Assembly: GCA_902797305.1 (NCBI GenBank)
Contig: CADBSK010000013.1
Location: 1-64,000, forward strand
Reading direction: 5' to 3'
Source: an uncultured Spirochaetaceae bacterium
GTDB lineage: Bacteria; Spirochaetota; Spirochaetia; Treponematales; Treponemataceae
Length of the DNA: 64,000 bases
This document shows positions 50,360 to 57,995 of the stretch, piece after piece (the first letter of the stretch is position 1; the number at the start of each line of letters is the position of its first letter). A program made the translations under genes and the position numbers. Under the pieces are notes generated by a model that had not been told where the DNA came from, did no database searches, and worked only from the letters and a program-made list of their open reading frames with translations.

Positions 50360-50530
50360 ATGGCTTATAAAATTGACGCAGATTCATGTGTAAACTGTGG
50401 TTCATGCGAACCAGAATGTCCAGTTGGAGCAATTTCTGAAAATGCTGACAAAAGAGTAATCGACGCTGACAAATGTATCAGTTGCGGTTCTTGTGCTTCA
50501 ACATGTCCAGCAGAAGCTATCTCAGAATAG
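50360..50530 (+). CDS. Ferredoxin with two [4Fe-4S] clusters
   Basis: A 56-residue clostridial-type electron carrier. Two CxxCxxCxxxCP motifs are intact (CVNCGSCEPECP and CISCGSCASTCP), each followed by an AIS turn. It probably serves pyruvate oxidation and other anaerobic redox reactions. AGGGAG lies eight bases before the ATG. A 17-bp terminator stem follows the stop at once, so the transcript is mainly monocistronic. The start of the next reading frame lies inside this gene in another frame. Confidence 0.97.
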   Translation: MAYKIDADSCVNCGSCEPECPVGAISENADKRVIDADKCISCGSCASTCPAEAISE

Positions 50531-51492
50531 TTAAAAAAAGTTCAGTTTTAGTTTGGACAAGATTAAAACTGAACTTTTTTATTTTATTCCTTTCAATCGT
50601 TTCTTTCCCGTCTTTTTGTAATGAAAATATAAATCAAATAGTAATTAATCAAGATTTACTACCTGTAATCCAGAATTTAAGCCATACAGACCTAACCTAT
50701 CGCCAGTACATTCAGACCGTAGATCATAATAACAAAATTGCATCAAGGCCAGAACATGATTTTTCAGATTATTTAGAAGAATATTATGCTTATACGGTAA
50801 AAAAAGGTGAAGATTTACTTTCTATACATGCTTCAACAGGAATCCCCTATGACACCATTTCTACCCTCAACAGTATAAGCGACACAAGCGAAGTTATTAC
50901 AAATAAAAGAATAATTCTTCCTACAATAAAAGGAATATATCAGGAAATAAATCCTTCAAATACTATTCAAATATTAATAAATAAAGAAAATTCTGATTTT
51001 GCAAATTCTTTAAGTCAATGTTACAATGTTAACAATCACAAATTTATTTTTTTCCCGGGAAAAAGATTTACATCACTACAGAGAGCTTTCTTTCTCGATT
51101 CTGGAATGGGACTTCCTTTAGATTCGATTCAAGTTACATCTGAATTCGGATATAGAACCAGTCCAATCTCCGGAACATGGAAATTTCATAAAGGAGTTGA
51201 TTTTAGAGCAAAAATCGGCACCCAGGTTTACGCCTGTAAAGGAGGAGTCGTTACAACCTGTGTAAAAAATGATCCGATTTTTGGAAACTACATAATTCTT
51301 TCACATCCAAACGGTATTACCAGCGTTTATGCACATCTTTCGAAAATCATGGTTACAAAGAATCAGGTAGTCCAAAAAGGGAATGTAATTGGTCTGGTAG
51401 GACAAACAGGGGCAGCAACAGGACCTCATCTTCACTTTGAAATAAGGCAAAACGGAATCGCCACAGATCCTAAGTTTATTTATGACCGATAA
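50503..51492 (+). CDS. Secreted M23 peptidase with LysM-like domain
   Basis: Probably cuts peptidoglycan cross-links in the periplasm. A signal-like hydrophobic stretch (LNFFILFLSIVSFPSFC) precedes a LysM-like segment (YTVKKGEDLLSIHASTGIPYDTISTLN) and the M23 domain. In that domain HKGVDF and HLHFEI supply the zinc ligands and GNYIILSHPNGITSVYAHLS is conserved. The start is uncertain: no ATG, GTG or TTG occurs in frame after the ferredoxin stop and before the hydrophobic region. ATG 50503 or 50473, both inside ferredoxin, are the only good choices, and the ferredoxin terminator lies within the coding sequence. The end overlaps the next gene by 11 bases. Confidence 0.88.
   Translation: MSSRSYLRIVKKSSVLVWTRLKLNFFILFLSIVSFPSFCNENINQIVINQDLLPVIQNLSHTDLTYRQYIQTVDHNNKIASRPEHDFSDYLEEYYAYTVKKGEDLLSIHASTGIPYDTISTLNSISDTSEVITNKRIILPTIKGIYQEINPSNTIQILINKENSDFANSLSQCYNVNNHKFIFFPGKRFTSLQRAFFLDSGMGLPLDSIQVTSEFGYRTSPISGTWKFHKGVDFRAKIGTQVYACKGGVVTTCVKNDPIFGNYIILSHPNGITSVYAHLSKIMVTKNQVVQKGNVIGLVGQTGAATGPHLHFEIRQNGIATDPKFIYDR
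50534..50580 (+). terminator. Terminator of ferredoxin, embedded in the M23 coding region
   Basis: A perfect 17-bp stem (50534-50550 with 50564-50580) surrounds a 13-base loop, with A-run and T-run built into the arms. It lies three bases after the ferredoxin stop but upstream of the region coding for the M23 signal peptide. Confidence 0.9.
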
Positions 51493-52459
51493 AAAAATAA
51501 GAGCAGGACTCTTTTTTCTACTTTTGATTTTCTCAAATCTCTTCGCAGAAGAATCTTTTAGAGTGCGAAAACTCCATTCTCTAAAACTCTTAGAAGACAC
51601 TCAGCAAGAAACCTCCTGCACCATCGGGATAAACGACAGTATTGCAATCTTTTTACCAGAAGATAAGACCTTTATCGAAGGAATAGAAGTGCGGGTTCAG
51701 ATACCACAGGCAATTTCTGCCTGGAGAGACAGTGTTGCCTGTTCCATATATGAAGATATCCGCCCTACTCCAGAAGCAGGACAGATTGACTATACAGGTA
51801 AAAAATTATATTTAACGCCACTTCCTTCTAAATTAAGCTGGATTATTAAAATTCCTCTGAGAGAAGACAATACTATAAAAGATAATCAGTATTCTCAAAA
51901 ACTTCATTTTATACCTCAGACACAAAACGGATTTACCTTCTTGCGTTTTCAACCTGTAATGAAAGGCGTCCCTGAAGAAACCTTAAACGCAACTTTGACA
52001 GTTTCTGCAAAACCCATATTAATAAACAAAGGGCGTCTCAATATTAATTTATCAGGCCTCAAAAGTGACCAGAAATACGAACTCTATATTGATGATGAAC
52101 CTGTTCAGAACCTGCAAAACATAATTCTTTCAAGCGGAATGCATAATATCAATATACAGTCTGAAGATTTTAGAAACGAAGTTCGTTCAGTTTACATTGA
52201 ACAGGCAAAAACAACTGATTTGAATATCAAATTAAAAAGCATAACTCCAAGCCTTATAATTATTTCACCTGGGAATGCTGATGTATATCTTGATAATGAA
52301 AGATGTTCCTCTCTAGGAAAGGAAATTCAAATATCAGAAGGTGAACATAAGATTCGTTTTGTAATGGGAAGTTACGAAATAATCAGAACCCTGACTGTCC
52401 TCAAAGGCAAAACATACACTGCAAACCTTTCTATCGATTTGCAAATTACAGAAGAATAA
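51482..52459 (+). CDS. Secreted PEGA-domain protein
   Basis: A 325-residue exported protein. The signal peptide (GLFFLLLIFSNLFA) ends near residue 23. The body has several beta-sandwich-like segments, and the C-terminus (about 255-325) is a PEGA domain: SLIIISPGNADVYLDNERCSSLGKEIQISEGEHKIRF. PEGA domains occur in surface and cell-wall-associated proteins. The ATG overlaps the end of the M23 gene by 11 bases, so the two are translated together and may act on the same envelope structure. Confidence 0.85.
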   Translation: MTDKKIRAGLFFLLLIFSNLFAEESFRVRKLHSLKLLEDTQQETSCTIGINDSIAIFLPEDKTFIEGIEVRVQIPQAISAWRDSVACSIYEDIRPTPEAGQIDYTGKKLYLTPLPSKLSWIIKIPLREDNTIKDNQYSQKLHFIPQTQNGFTFLRFQPVMKGVPEETLNATLTVSAKPILINKGRLNINLSGLKSDQKYELYIDDEPVQNLQNIILSSGMHNINIQSEDFRNEVRSVYIEQAKTTDLNIKLKSITPSLIIISPGNADVYLDNERCSSLGKEIQISEGEHKIRFVMGSYEIIRTLTVLKGKTYTANLSIDLQITEE

Positions 52460-52533
52460 ACCGTTTACTACTAAACATTAGTTTTTTCAAAAAAACAGTA
52501 AAGATTTTTTACATTCATGGCGATAATATAAGT

Positions 52534-52612
52534 GTCAAGGGCATTTTCCCCTCCCACCCATGTCCTTGACTGCCTGATGGGCACTGGCACGGCTGCGACC
52601 GTGCCTTTTTTT
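52534..52612 (+). ncRNA. Candidate small RNA or leader with three hairpins
   Basis: In 79 bases there are three hairpins in a row: GTCAAGG with CCTTGAC (7 bp, 23-base C-rich loop containing CCCTCCCACCC), TGCC with GGCA, and GGCACGG with CCGTGCC (7 bp, loop CTGCGA) followed by seven T. The last is a strong intrinsic terminator. The segment is GC-rich beside its AT-rich flanks. It starts just after an AT-rich GATAATATAAG stretch that may be a -10, but I cannot place a -35. It is not SRP RNA or tmRNA by motif. It could also be just the terminator of the PEGA transcript. Confidence 0.5.
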
Positions 52613-52673
52613 ATTTAAAAAAATGCTCATTTTCCTAGATTTTTTATAGTTTCTTCTATATATGGCTTTTACA

Positions 52674-52702
52674 TTGACTAAATAGCTCTTATTTTTTATT
52701 AT
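52674..52702 (+). promoter_or_regulatory. Promoter of the penicillin-binding protein gene
   Basis: TTGACT (52674-52679) and TATTAT (52697-52702) are spaced 17 bases. The ATG at 52712 is nine bases after the -10, so the mRNA would be near-leaderless. There is no Shine-Dalgarno. Confidence 0.65.
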
Positions 52703-52711
52703 TATAAAGTT

Positions 52712-55267
52712 ATGAATAAGATTAAAAAGTCAACCATTGTATGGTTTTCATTGCTTTTTTTTGCAGTCACAGTTTTAGGATGTTTACTGGGATGGGGATT
52801 ATCAGAAACCGTAAACATTAAAAATTCAGAATATATCACAACATTTGACACAGCTTTACCAACAAAACTCCTGGACATAAATGGTGAATTAATTACAGAA
52901 TTTGCTTCTGATGAGAAGCGAGAAATTATCAGTTTAAATCAATTACCTCAGCACATGATTGATGCTCTGATTACCCGCGAAGACCGAATTTTTTATTCAC
53001 ACCATGGTTTTAGTTTTAAAGCCGTAATGCGTGCTGTCGTAGGTAAACTTACAGGACGCTCTTTAGGGGGTGGTTCTACTCTCACACAGCAAATTGCAGG
53101 AACCTTGTACTGTGACCGCACAGACATGTCCATAACCCGTAAGATAAAGGAATTATGGTGGGCGATTCAGATAGAAAGAAGATATTCTAAAAATGAAATT
53201 CTGGAACTGTATTTAAATAAAATCTACTTCGGTGGTGGTACATACGGAGTAAATGCAGCTTCTAAATACTATTTTGGCCACAGTGCAGAAGAAATTACAC
53301 CTGCAGAAGCAGCTATTCTTGTTATTCAGCTTTCAAACCCAGCTTTTTATAACCCTTTTGATCATCCAAACCGAGCAATGGAACGTCAGAAAGACGTTTT
53401 AAACTCCATGGTAAAACTAGGATACCTGGATAAAGAAGTAGCAGAAGAATCCTTTGAAGAATACTGGAGTGGTTTTGATTATACTCGCACCAGCACTTCT
53501 GCATATATGATGAGAGATGATAAAGCTCCATGGTTCAGTGAATATGTTCGTCGTGAACTTGGAAATTTAATCTACGGTTCGCAAAATATCTACACAAGTG
53601 GCTTTACAGTAAATACAACTCTTAACCTTAATCATCAGAAAGCTGCTCAAAAATCCATGGACAAGTGGATAAAAAACGCCAATGCACGCTATCAGGAAGA
53701 ACACAACAGCAAGTCAGAAGGATCTTTTAGCACATATATTCCTATGACAGAAATGCTTTCTCTTGTATTTAATCTTCCAGGAATTAAAGTAAGCGAACAG
53801 AGAGCAGAAACAATTGCAAACCAGACCTTCCTGTCAGAGATAAATCCTGTTTTGGATGTTGTTTCCATGATGACAGGTGTAGACAGCGTAAAACTCAGCA
53901 TAGTAAATAAAGCAAATTCTAAAACAAAACAGGAAAGCGAAAAAACAACAATCGAAGGAACAATGATTTCCCTTGAAAATGAAACCGGATATATTACAGC
54001 TCTTGTTGGAGGATCTAAATACGATTCTGAAAACCAGTTTATTCGTGCTGTTCAGGCAAGAGTTCAACCTGGTTCAACATTCAAGCCGCTTTATTATACA
54101 GAAGCAATCGATTCAAGAAAGTTTACTCCTACATCAATGATTAGTGATACCCCGGTTGTATTCCATACAGCCGATGGAAAACCATATATTCCTCAAAACT
54201 TTAAGGGAGAATGGGAAGGAAACGTTCAGGTATGGTATGCGTTGTGCCGCTCAATGAACGTTCCATCGCTAAAAGTACTGGATACTATCGGATTTGATGC
54301 AGCAATCAACAGAGCTGTTAGTCTTCTCGGTATTTCTAAAGAAGAACTCCCTACCCGAGCATTTGTTCCTGGTTATCCAATCGGATTAGGGGTATGTTCT
54401 GTAAGACCTATAGAAATGGCTCGCGCGTTCAGCATTATTGCCAGCGGCGGTAAAGAAATCACTCCAATATGTATTAGAACTGTAGAAGACCGCAACGGTA
54501 ATGTTATATATAATCCTGAACTGGACGTAAGAAAAGCTCAGCAGGCTAAAGGTGAAGGAATCCAAATCCTGTCACCACAAACTGCTTACGTTATGGCAAA
54601 AATGCTGGAAAATACAGTTCTTGGACCTGGTACCCTTGCAGCTCAAAACTGGCGCGGTAAATTTGACTTCAAAGATGAAAAGAACAAAACCTTTACAATG
54701 CATGCCGGCGGAAAAACTGGTACTACACAAAACTGGGCCGATGCATGGACTGTTGGATTTACTGCATACAATACTTCTGCTTTCTGGTTTGGGTTTGATA
54801 AACCTGGACAGTCTCTTGGACTTAAGATTACAGGGGCAACCCTCGCCGGATATGCATGGGGTGATTACATGCATGATATTCACGAAGGTCTTCCTCAAAA
54901 AGATTTTAATATGCCTTTAAGCGGTGTAATTCAGGCAACAGTATGTTCTGAAAGTGGTATGATTCCTACACCAGAATGTGGTAACCATGTAACAACTCAG
55001 TGGTTTATTACAGGGACACAACCAACCACAATTTGTCCTATTCACTCAAATAAGACAGGAAGTGCACTGGGAATCAGCCGTCTTGAAAGAGAAAAGTATC
55101 AGTCAGGACAACATATGACTGCAAAAATTGATACAACACCTTTAAAAGTTGATTTAAGTTTCCTTTTGAGTGATAATATTGATAGCACAACTCCTTCTAA
55201 TACAACAGTAACAGAAGAACCTGTAAAAGAAGAAGTTTTGCCAGACTTTAACTACTTAATGGAGTAA
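52712..55267 (+). CDS. Class A penicillin-binding protein 1A
   Basis: A bifunctional cell-wall synthase that polymerises glycan strands and cross-links peptides. The 851-residue protein has one N-terminal membrane helix (about 9-31) and a transglycosylase domain (TREDRIFYSHHGFSFKAV with the catalytic Glu, GGSTLTQQIAG, RKIKELWWAIQIERRYSKNEILELYLN). Its transpeptidase has the three motifs: STFK (after RVQPG), SMN and KTGTT. Both active sites are complete. The C-terminal 150 residues have a Cys-rich insertion (CSESGMIPTPECG) and a Thr/Glu tail. It is followed after nine bases by the ParB-like gene. Confidence 0.96.
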   Translation: MNKIKKSTIVWFSLLFFAVTVLGCLLGWGLSETVNIKNSEYITTFDTALPTKLLDINGELITEFASDEKREIISLNQLPQHMIDALITREDRIFYSHHGFSFKAVMRAVVGKLTGRSLGGGSTLTQQIAGTLYCDRTDMSITRKIKELWWAIQIERRYSKNEILELYLNKIYFGGGTYGVNAASKYYFGHSAEEITPAEAAILVIQLSNPAFYNPFDHPNRAMERQKDVLNSMVKLGYLDKEVAEESFEEYWSGFDYTRTSTSAYMMRDDKAPWFSEYVRRELGNLIYGSQNIYTSGFTVNTTLNLNHQKAAQKSMDKWIKNANARYQEEHNSKSEGSFSTYIPMTEMLSLVFNLPGIKVSEQRAETIANQTFLSEINPVLDVVSMMTGVDSVKLSIVNKANSKTKQESEKTTIEGTMISLENETGYITALVGGSKYDSENQFIRAVQARVQPGSTFKPLYYTEAIDSRKFTPTSMISDTPVVFHTADGKPYIPQNFKGEWEGNVQVWYALCRSMNVPSLKVLDTIGFDAAINRAVSLLGISKEELPTRAFVPGYPIGLGVCSVRPIEMARAFSIIASGGKEITPICIRTVEDRNGNVIYNPELDVRKAQQAKGEGIQILSPQTAYVMAKMLENTVLGPGTLAAQNWRGKFDFKDEKNKTFTMHAGGKTGTTQNWADAWTVGFTAYNTSAFWFGFDKPGQSLGLKITGATLAGYAWGDYMHDIHEGLPQKDFNMPLSGVIQATVCSESGMIPTPECGNHVTTQWFITGTQPTTICPIHSNKTGSALGISRLEREKYQSGQHMTAKIDTTPLKVDLSFLLSDNIDSTTPSNTTVTEEPVKEEVLPDFNYLME

Positions 55268-55276
55268 AATCGGATA

Positions 55277-55681
55277 ATGCTTGTTAACATTCAAGACATA
55301 AAAGTAAAAAAAAGAGTCCGCAAAGATTTAGGTGATTTAGAAGCACTAAAGAACAGCCTTAGAACTTACGGACTTTTGAATCCGATTACAATAAACGATA
55401 AGTATGAATTAATTGCCGGAGAGCGTCGTTTAACAGCAGCAAAAGCCCTTGGCTGGACTAATATCAACGCAGTTGTAGTAAATAATATCTCAGAAATAGA
55501 TCAATTAGAAATGGAGCTGGAAGAAAATAATCAGCGCAAAGAATTTACAAACGAAGAATTGCTAGAAGGCTACAATCGCCTGGAAAAACTAAGAAATCCA
55601 GGATTCTTCAGAAAAATATGGAAACTTTTCTGTGCTCTAGGATCCTGGATTAAGTCTTTATTTACTAAAAAGAAAAAATAG
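55277..55681 (+). CDS. ParB-domain protein with amphipathic tail
   Basis: A 134-residue protein. Residues 1-~100 are the ParB/Srx-like N-terminal CTPase fold: DIKVKKRVRKDLGDLEALKNSLRTYGLLNPI, the GERRLTAAKALGW box, and ENNQRKEFTNEELLEGYNRL, the counterpart of ENIQR. The central DNA-binding HTH and C-terminal dimer domain of ParB are missing. The end is a basic, aromatic, amphipathic helix (FFRKIWKLFCALGSWIKSLFTKKKK) that could lie on a membrane. It follows the penicillin-binding protein gene by nine bases. Function is unknown; a true chromosome-partition ParB would be elsewhere. Confidence 0.85.
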   Translation: MLVNIQDIKVKKRVRKDLGDLEALKNSLRTYGLLNPITINDKYELIAGERRLTAAKALGWTNINAVVVNNISEIDQLEMELEENNQRKEFTNEELLEGYNRLEKLRNPGFFRKIWKLFCALGSWIKSLFTKKKK

Positions 55682-55694
55682 CTTTTTTAATAAA

Positions 55695-56927
55695 TTACAA
55701 TTGACCGATAAAGTACTTTTTCTTACCACGTCGGAAAATTATAATCTTTCCTTCTAATGCCACATCTTTTGTAATTATTGTCTGCTCATCGTTAACAATC
55801 TTTCCATTTACAGAAATAGCATTTGCCTTCAAGAAATCTCTTGCCTCGCGTTTTGAAGAAGCCATTTTATTGTTAACAAGAATATCGATAACAGGTTCTT
55901 CTTTTTCAAACTTAAAGTTTGGAACCCCTTTCATACCGCTTAAGATATCTTTAACAGAAAGACCTTCAAAATCACCAGCAAAAAGCTTTTGACTTACTGC
56001 AACAGCATTATCAGCTTCTTCTTTTCCATGAAGATCTTTTACAACTTCCCAGGCAAGTGTTTTTTGAGCAATACGTGTTTCTGGAGCAGCCTGTTGCTGA
56101 GCGTAAACTTCTTCAATCTGTTCTTTTGAAAGGAATGTAAATACCTTGAGATATTCTAATACCTTTGAATCGTCAGAATTAATAAGGTACTGATAAATTT
56201 CATAAGCACTGGTTTTATTAATATCAAGCCAAAGAGCATTTCCTTCAGATTTACCGAATTTCTTTCCTGTAGCATCAAGAATAAGTGGCATTGTAAAGGC
56301 GTAGGCAGGTTTATCCAACATTTTGCGGATTAAATCAACACCAGTTGTAATATTACCCCACTGGTCGCTTCCTGCAACTTCCATGATACAATTCTTTTCC
56401 TGATACAAATGAACAAAGTCAAATCCCTGCATAAGCATATAAGAAAATTCTGCATAAGTAATACCAGTATCGAGACGACGGCGAATAATATCTTTATCAA
56501 GCATATAGTTTACATTTATATACTTACCCACATCACGTAAGAAATTTAAGAAAGTATAATCTTTAAGCCAGTCGTAATTATCTACAACTTCTGCTTCTGG
56601 AACAATTCTTGAAACCTGAGCCTGAAGTCCTTTTATATTATTGTTTACAGTTTCTTCTGAAATAATTTCTCGTTCTGCTGTTGGGCGAGGATCACCGATT
56701 CTCCCTGTAGCACCACCACAAAGTAAAACCGGATGATGTCCAGCTTTTGCAAGACGTTTTGCCATACAGAGAGACGAATAATGTCCAATATGAAGGCTGT
56801 CTGCCGTAGGGTCAGTTCCCCAATAAAATGAAAACGGTTTTCCGTCTAAAAGCTCTGCAAGTTCTTTTTCATCTCCAGCGATATCTTTAATAAGACCTCG
56901 CCATTTCAAATCTTCATATAGTGACAT
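55695..56927 (-). CDS. tyrS: Tyrosyl-tRNA synthetase
   Basis: Charges tRNA-Tyr. The 410-residue class I enzyme has HIGH at 46-49 (DSLHIGHY), the tyrosine-site YMLMQGFDFVHLYQ and VAGSDQWGN, KFGKS in the KMSKS position (GKKFGKSEGNALWLD) and a C-terminal S4 domain (KREARDFLKANAISVNGKIV). It belongs to the bacterial TyrRS group with KFGKS. An AAGGA lies eight bases before the ATG. It faces the ParB-like gene with a 13-base gap. No T-box leader is visible upstream. Confidence 0.97.
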   Translation of the reverse strand: MSLYEDLKWRGLIKDIAGDEKELAELLDGKPFSFYWGTDPTADSLHIGHYSSLCMAKRLAKAGHHPVLLCGGATGRIGDPRPTAEREIISEETVNNNIKGLQAQVSRIVPEAEVVDNYDWLKDYTFLNFLRDVGKYINVNYMLDKDIIRRRLDTGITYAEFSYMLMQGFDFVHLYQEKNCIMEVAGSDQWGNITTGVDLIRKMLDKPAYAFTMPLILDATGKKFGKSEGNALWLDINKTSAYEIYQYLINSDDSKVLEYLKVFTFLSKEQIEEVYAQQQAAPETRIAQKTLAWEVVKDLHGKEEADNAVAVSQKLFAGDFEGLSVKDILSGMKGVPNFKFEKEEPVIDILVNNKMASSKREARDFLKANAISVNGKIVNDEQTIITKDVALEGKIIIFRRGKKKYFIGQL

Positions 56928-57034
56928 ATTTTAGTCCTTTTAATTTATTTTTAACATTATTGATTATAGAAGATTTAAAACAATTATTAAAGACGCTTTG
57001 TAAAATATTTACTATTATAAAAATGCAGAAAACA

Positions 57035-57973
57035 TTAGAGCATTTGAACAGAATAACTTCCCTTTCCCTGTCGTCCCAGAAGCTTTGCAAGATATGGCAG
57101 GACAGCAATTAAATGCTGATCGGTATTCCAGCACGGATTTATAACAAACATTCCGCTTCCATATAATCTGGGTTTTTCACTTCCGATAGATTCTGTTAAA
57201 GATGTTTCGATATGACTATCAGGAGTATCAACTAATAAAGTTGCATCTAGAACTTCTGTATGATTATCACGATTTTTAACAGTAGAAAGAATAGACTGCT
57301 TCATTCCATCTATTTCTTCTTTACGATTAGAAAGCAGCGGATACCACAGAAGAATTGTTGCAGCACTCCATTTTTTATGGGCATAAGAAAGAATTTCAGA
57401 AGCATTAATATAATCTGACTTTTCTTCATAGCTTGGATCGCAGAGAATAAATCCTCTTTTTATTACAGGAGGTAATGAAGTTTTTAGTAACGAAAAACCA
57501 TCCCTATTCTCTATTTTTATATAGCATCCCTTTGATACAAATTCTTTTAATTCTACAGAGTATTTCTCTATTTTGCTGATATTTTGCTCAAGATGCTGGT
57601 ATTCAGACTTATGTAATTCAGTAAGAAAGAGCGAACTTCCATTATTTAATAAAGAACGTTCATAACAAGGACTACCAGGATAAAAACCTTTATCTAAGAA
57701 ATGCAAAACAAAATCGATATAGGAATTAAGTTCCTGAGGATAATTTTTATTATATTTTACATCTTCTAAAAGGCGTTCAATACCGTTTAACGCTTCTTTT
57801 GTTTTACAAGCTTCAATTCCAGACAAATCATACAATGCTCGTCCCGAATGAGTATCAAAAATCGTGTAGGGTTTATTTTTTTTGTTAAAATAACTCTGTG
57901 TATACAATAAAGTTATATGTTTTAATATATCTGCATGATTTCCGGCATGAAAACTGTGTAAATATGAAAGCAT
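57035..57973 (-). CDS. rlmJ: 23S rRNA adenine-N6 methyltransferase, RlmJ family
   Basis: Methylates the adenine equivalent to A2030 of E. coli 23S rRNA using SAM. The 312-residue protein has HSFHAGNHADILKHITLLY at the start (family signature), FDTHSGRALYDL for SAM and the catalytic FILCDPSYEEKSDY (DPSY). YGSGMFVINPCW near the end also matches. A typical RlmJ has about 280 residues; this one is somewhat longer at the C-terminus. It lies 22 bases downstream of nadE on the same strand. Confidence 0.9.
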   Translation of the reverse strand: MLSYLHSFHAGNHADILKHITLLYTQSYFNKKNKPYTIFDTHSGRALYDLSGIEACKTKEALNGIERLLEDVKYNKNYPQELNSYIDFVLHFLDKGFYPGSPCYERSLLNNGSSLFLTELHKSEYQHLEQNISKIEKYSVELKEFVSKGCYIKIENRDGFSLLKTSLPPVIKRGFILCDPSYEEKSDYINASEILSYAHKKWSAATILLWYPLLSNRKEEIDGMKQSILSTVKNRDNHTEVLDATLLVDTPDSHIETSLTESIGSEKPRLYGSGMFVINPCWNTDQHLIAVLPYLAKLLGRQGKGSYSVQML

Positions 57974-57995
57974 AAATTTCCCTGTGAAAAGCGTA

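Noticed and set aside
50278-50362. A 27-codon upstream frame starting at GTG after AAGGAG in the ferredoxin leader
   Set aside because: The spacing between AAGGAG and the GTG codons is only 1-3 bases, too short for normal initiation; the peptide has no recognisable features.
52534-52612. SRP RNA or tmRNA
   Set aside because: The conserved GGAA-type SRP apical loop and the tmRNA end motifs are absent; kept only as an unnamed candidate RNA.
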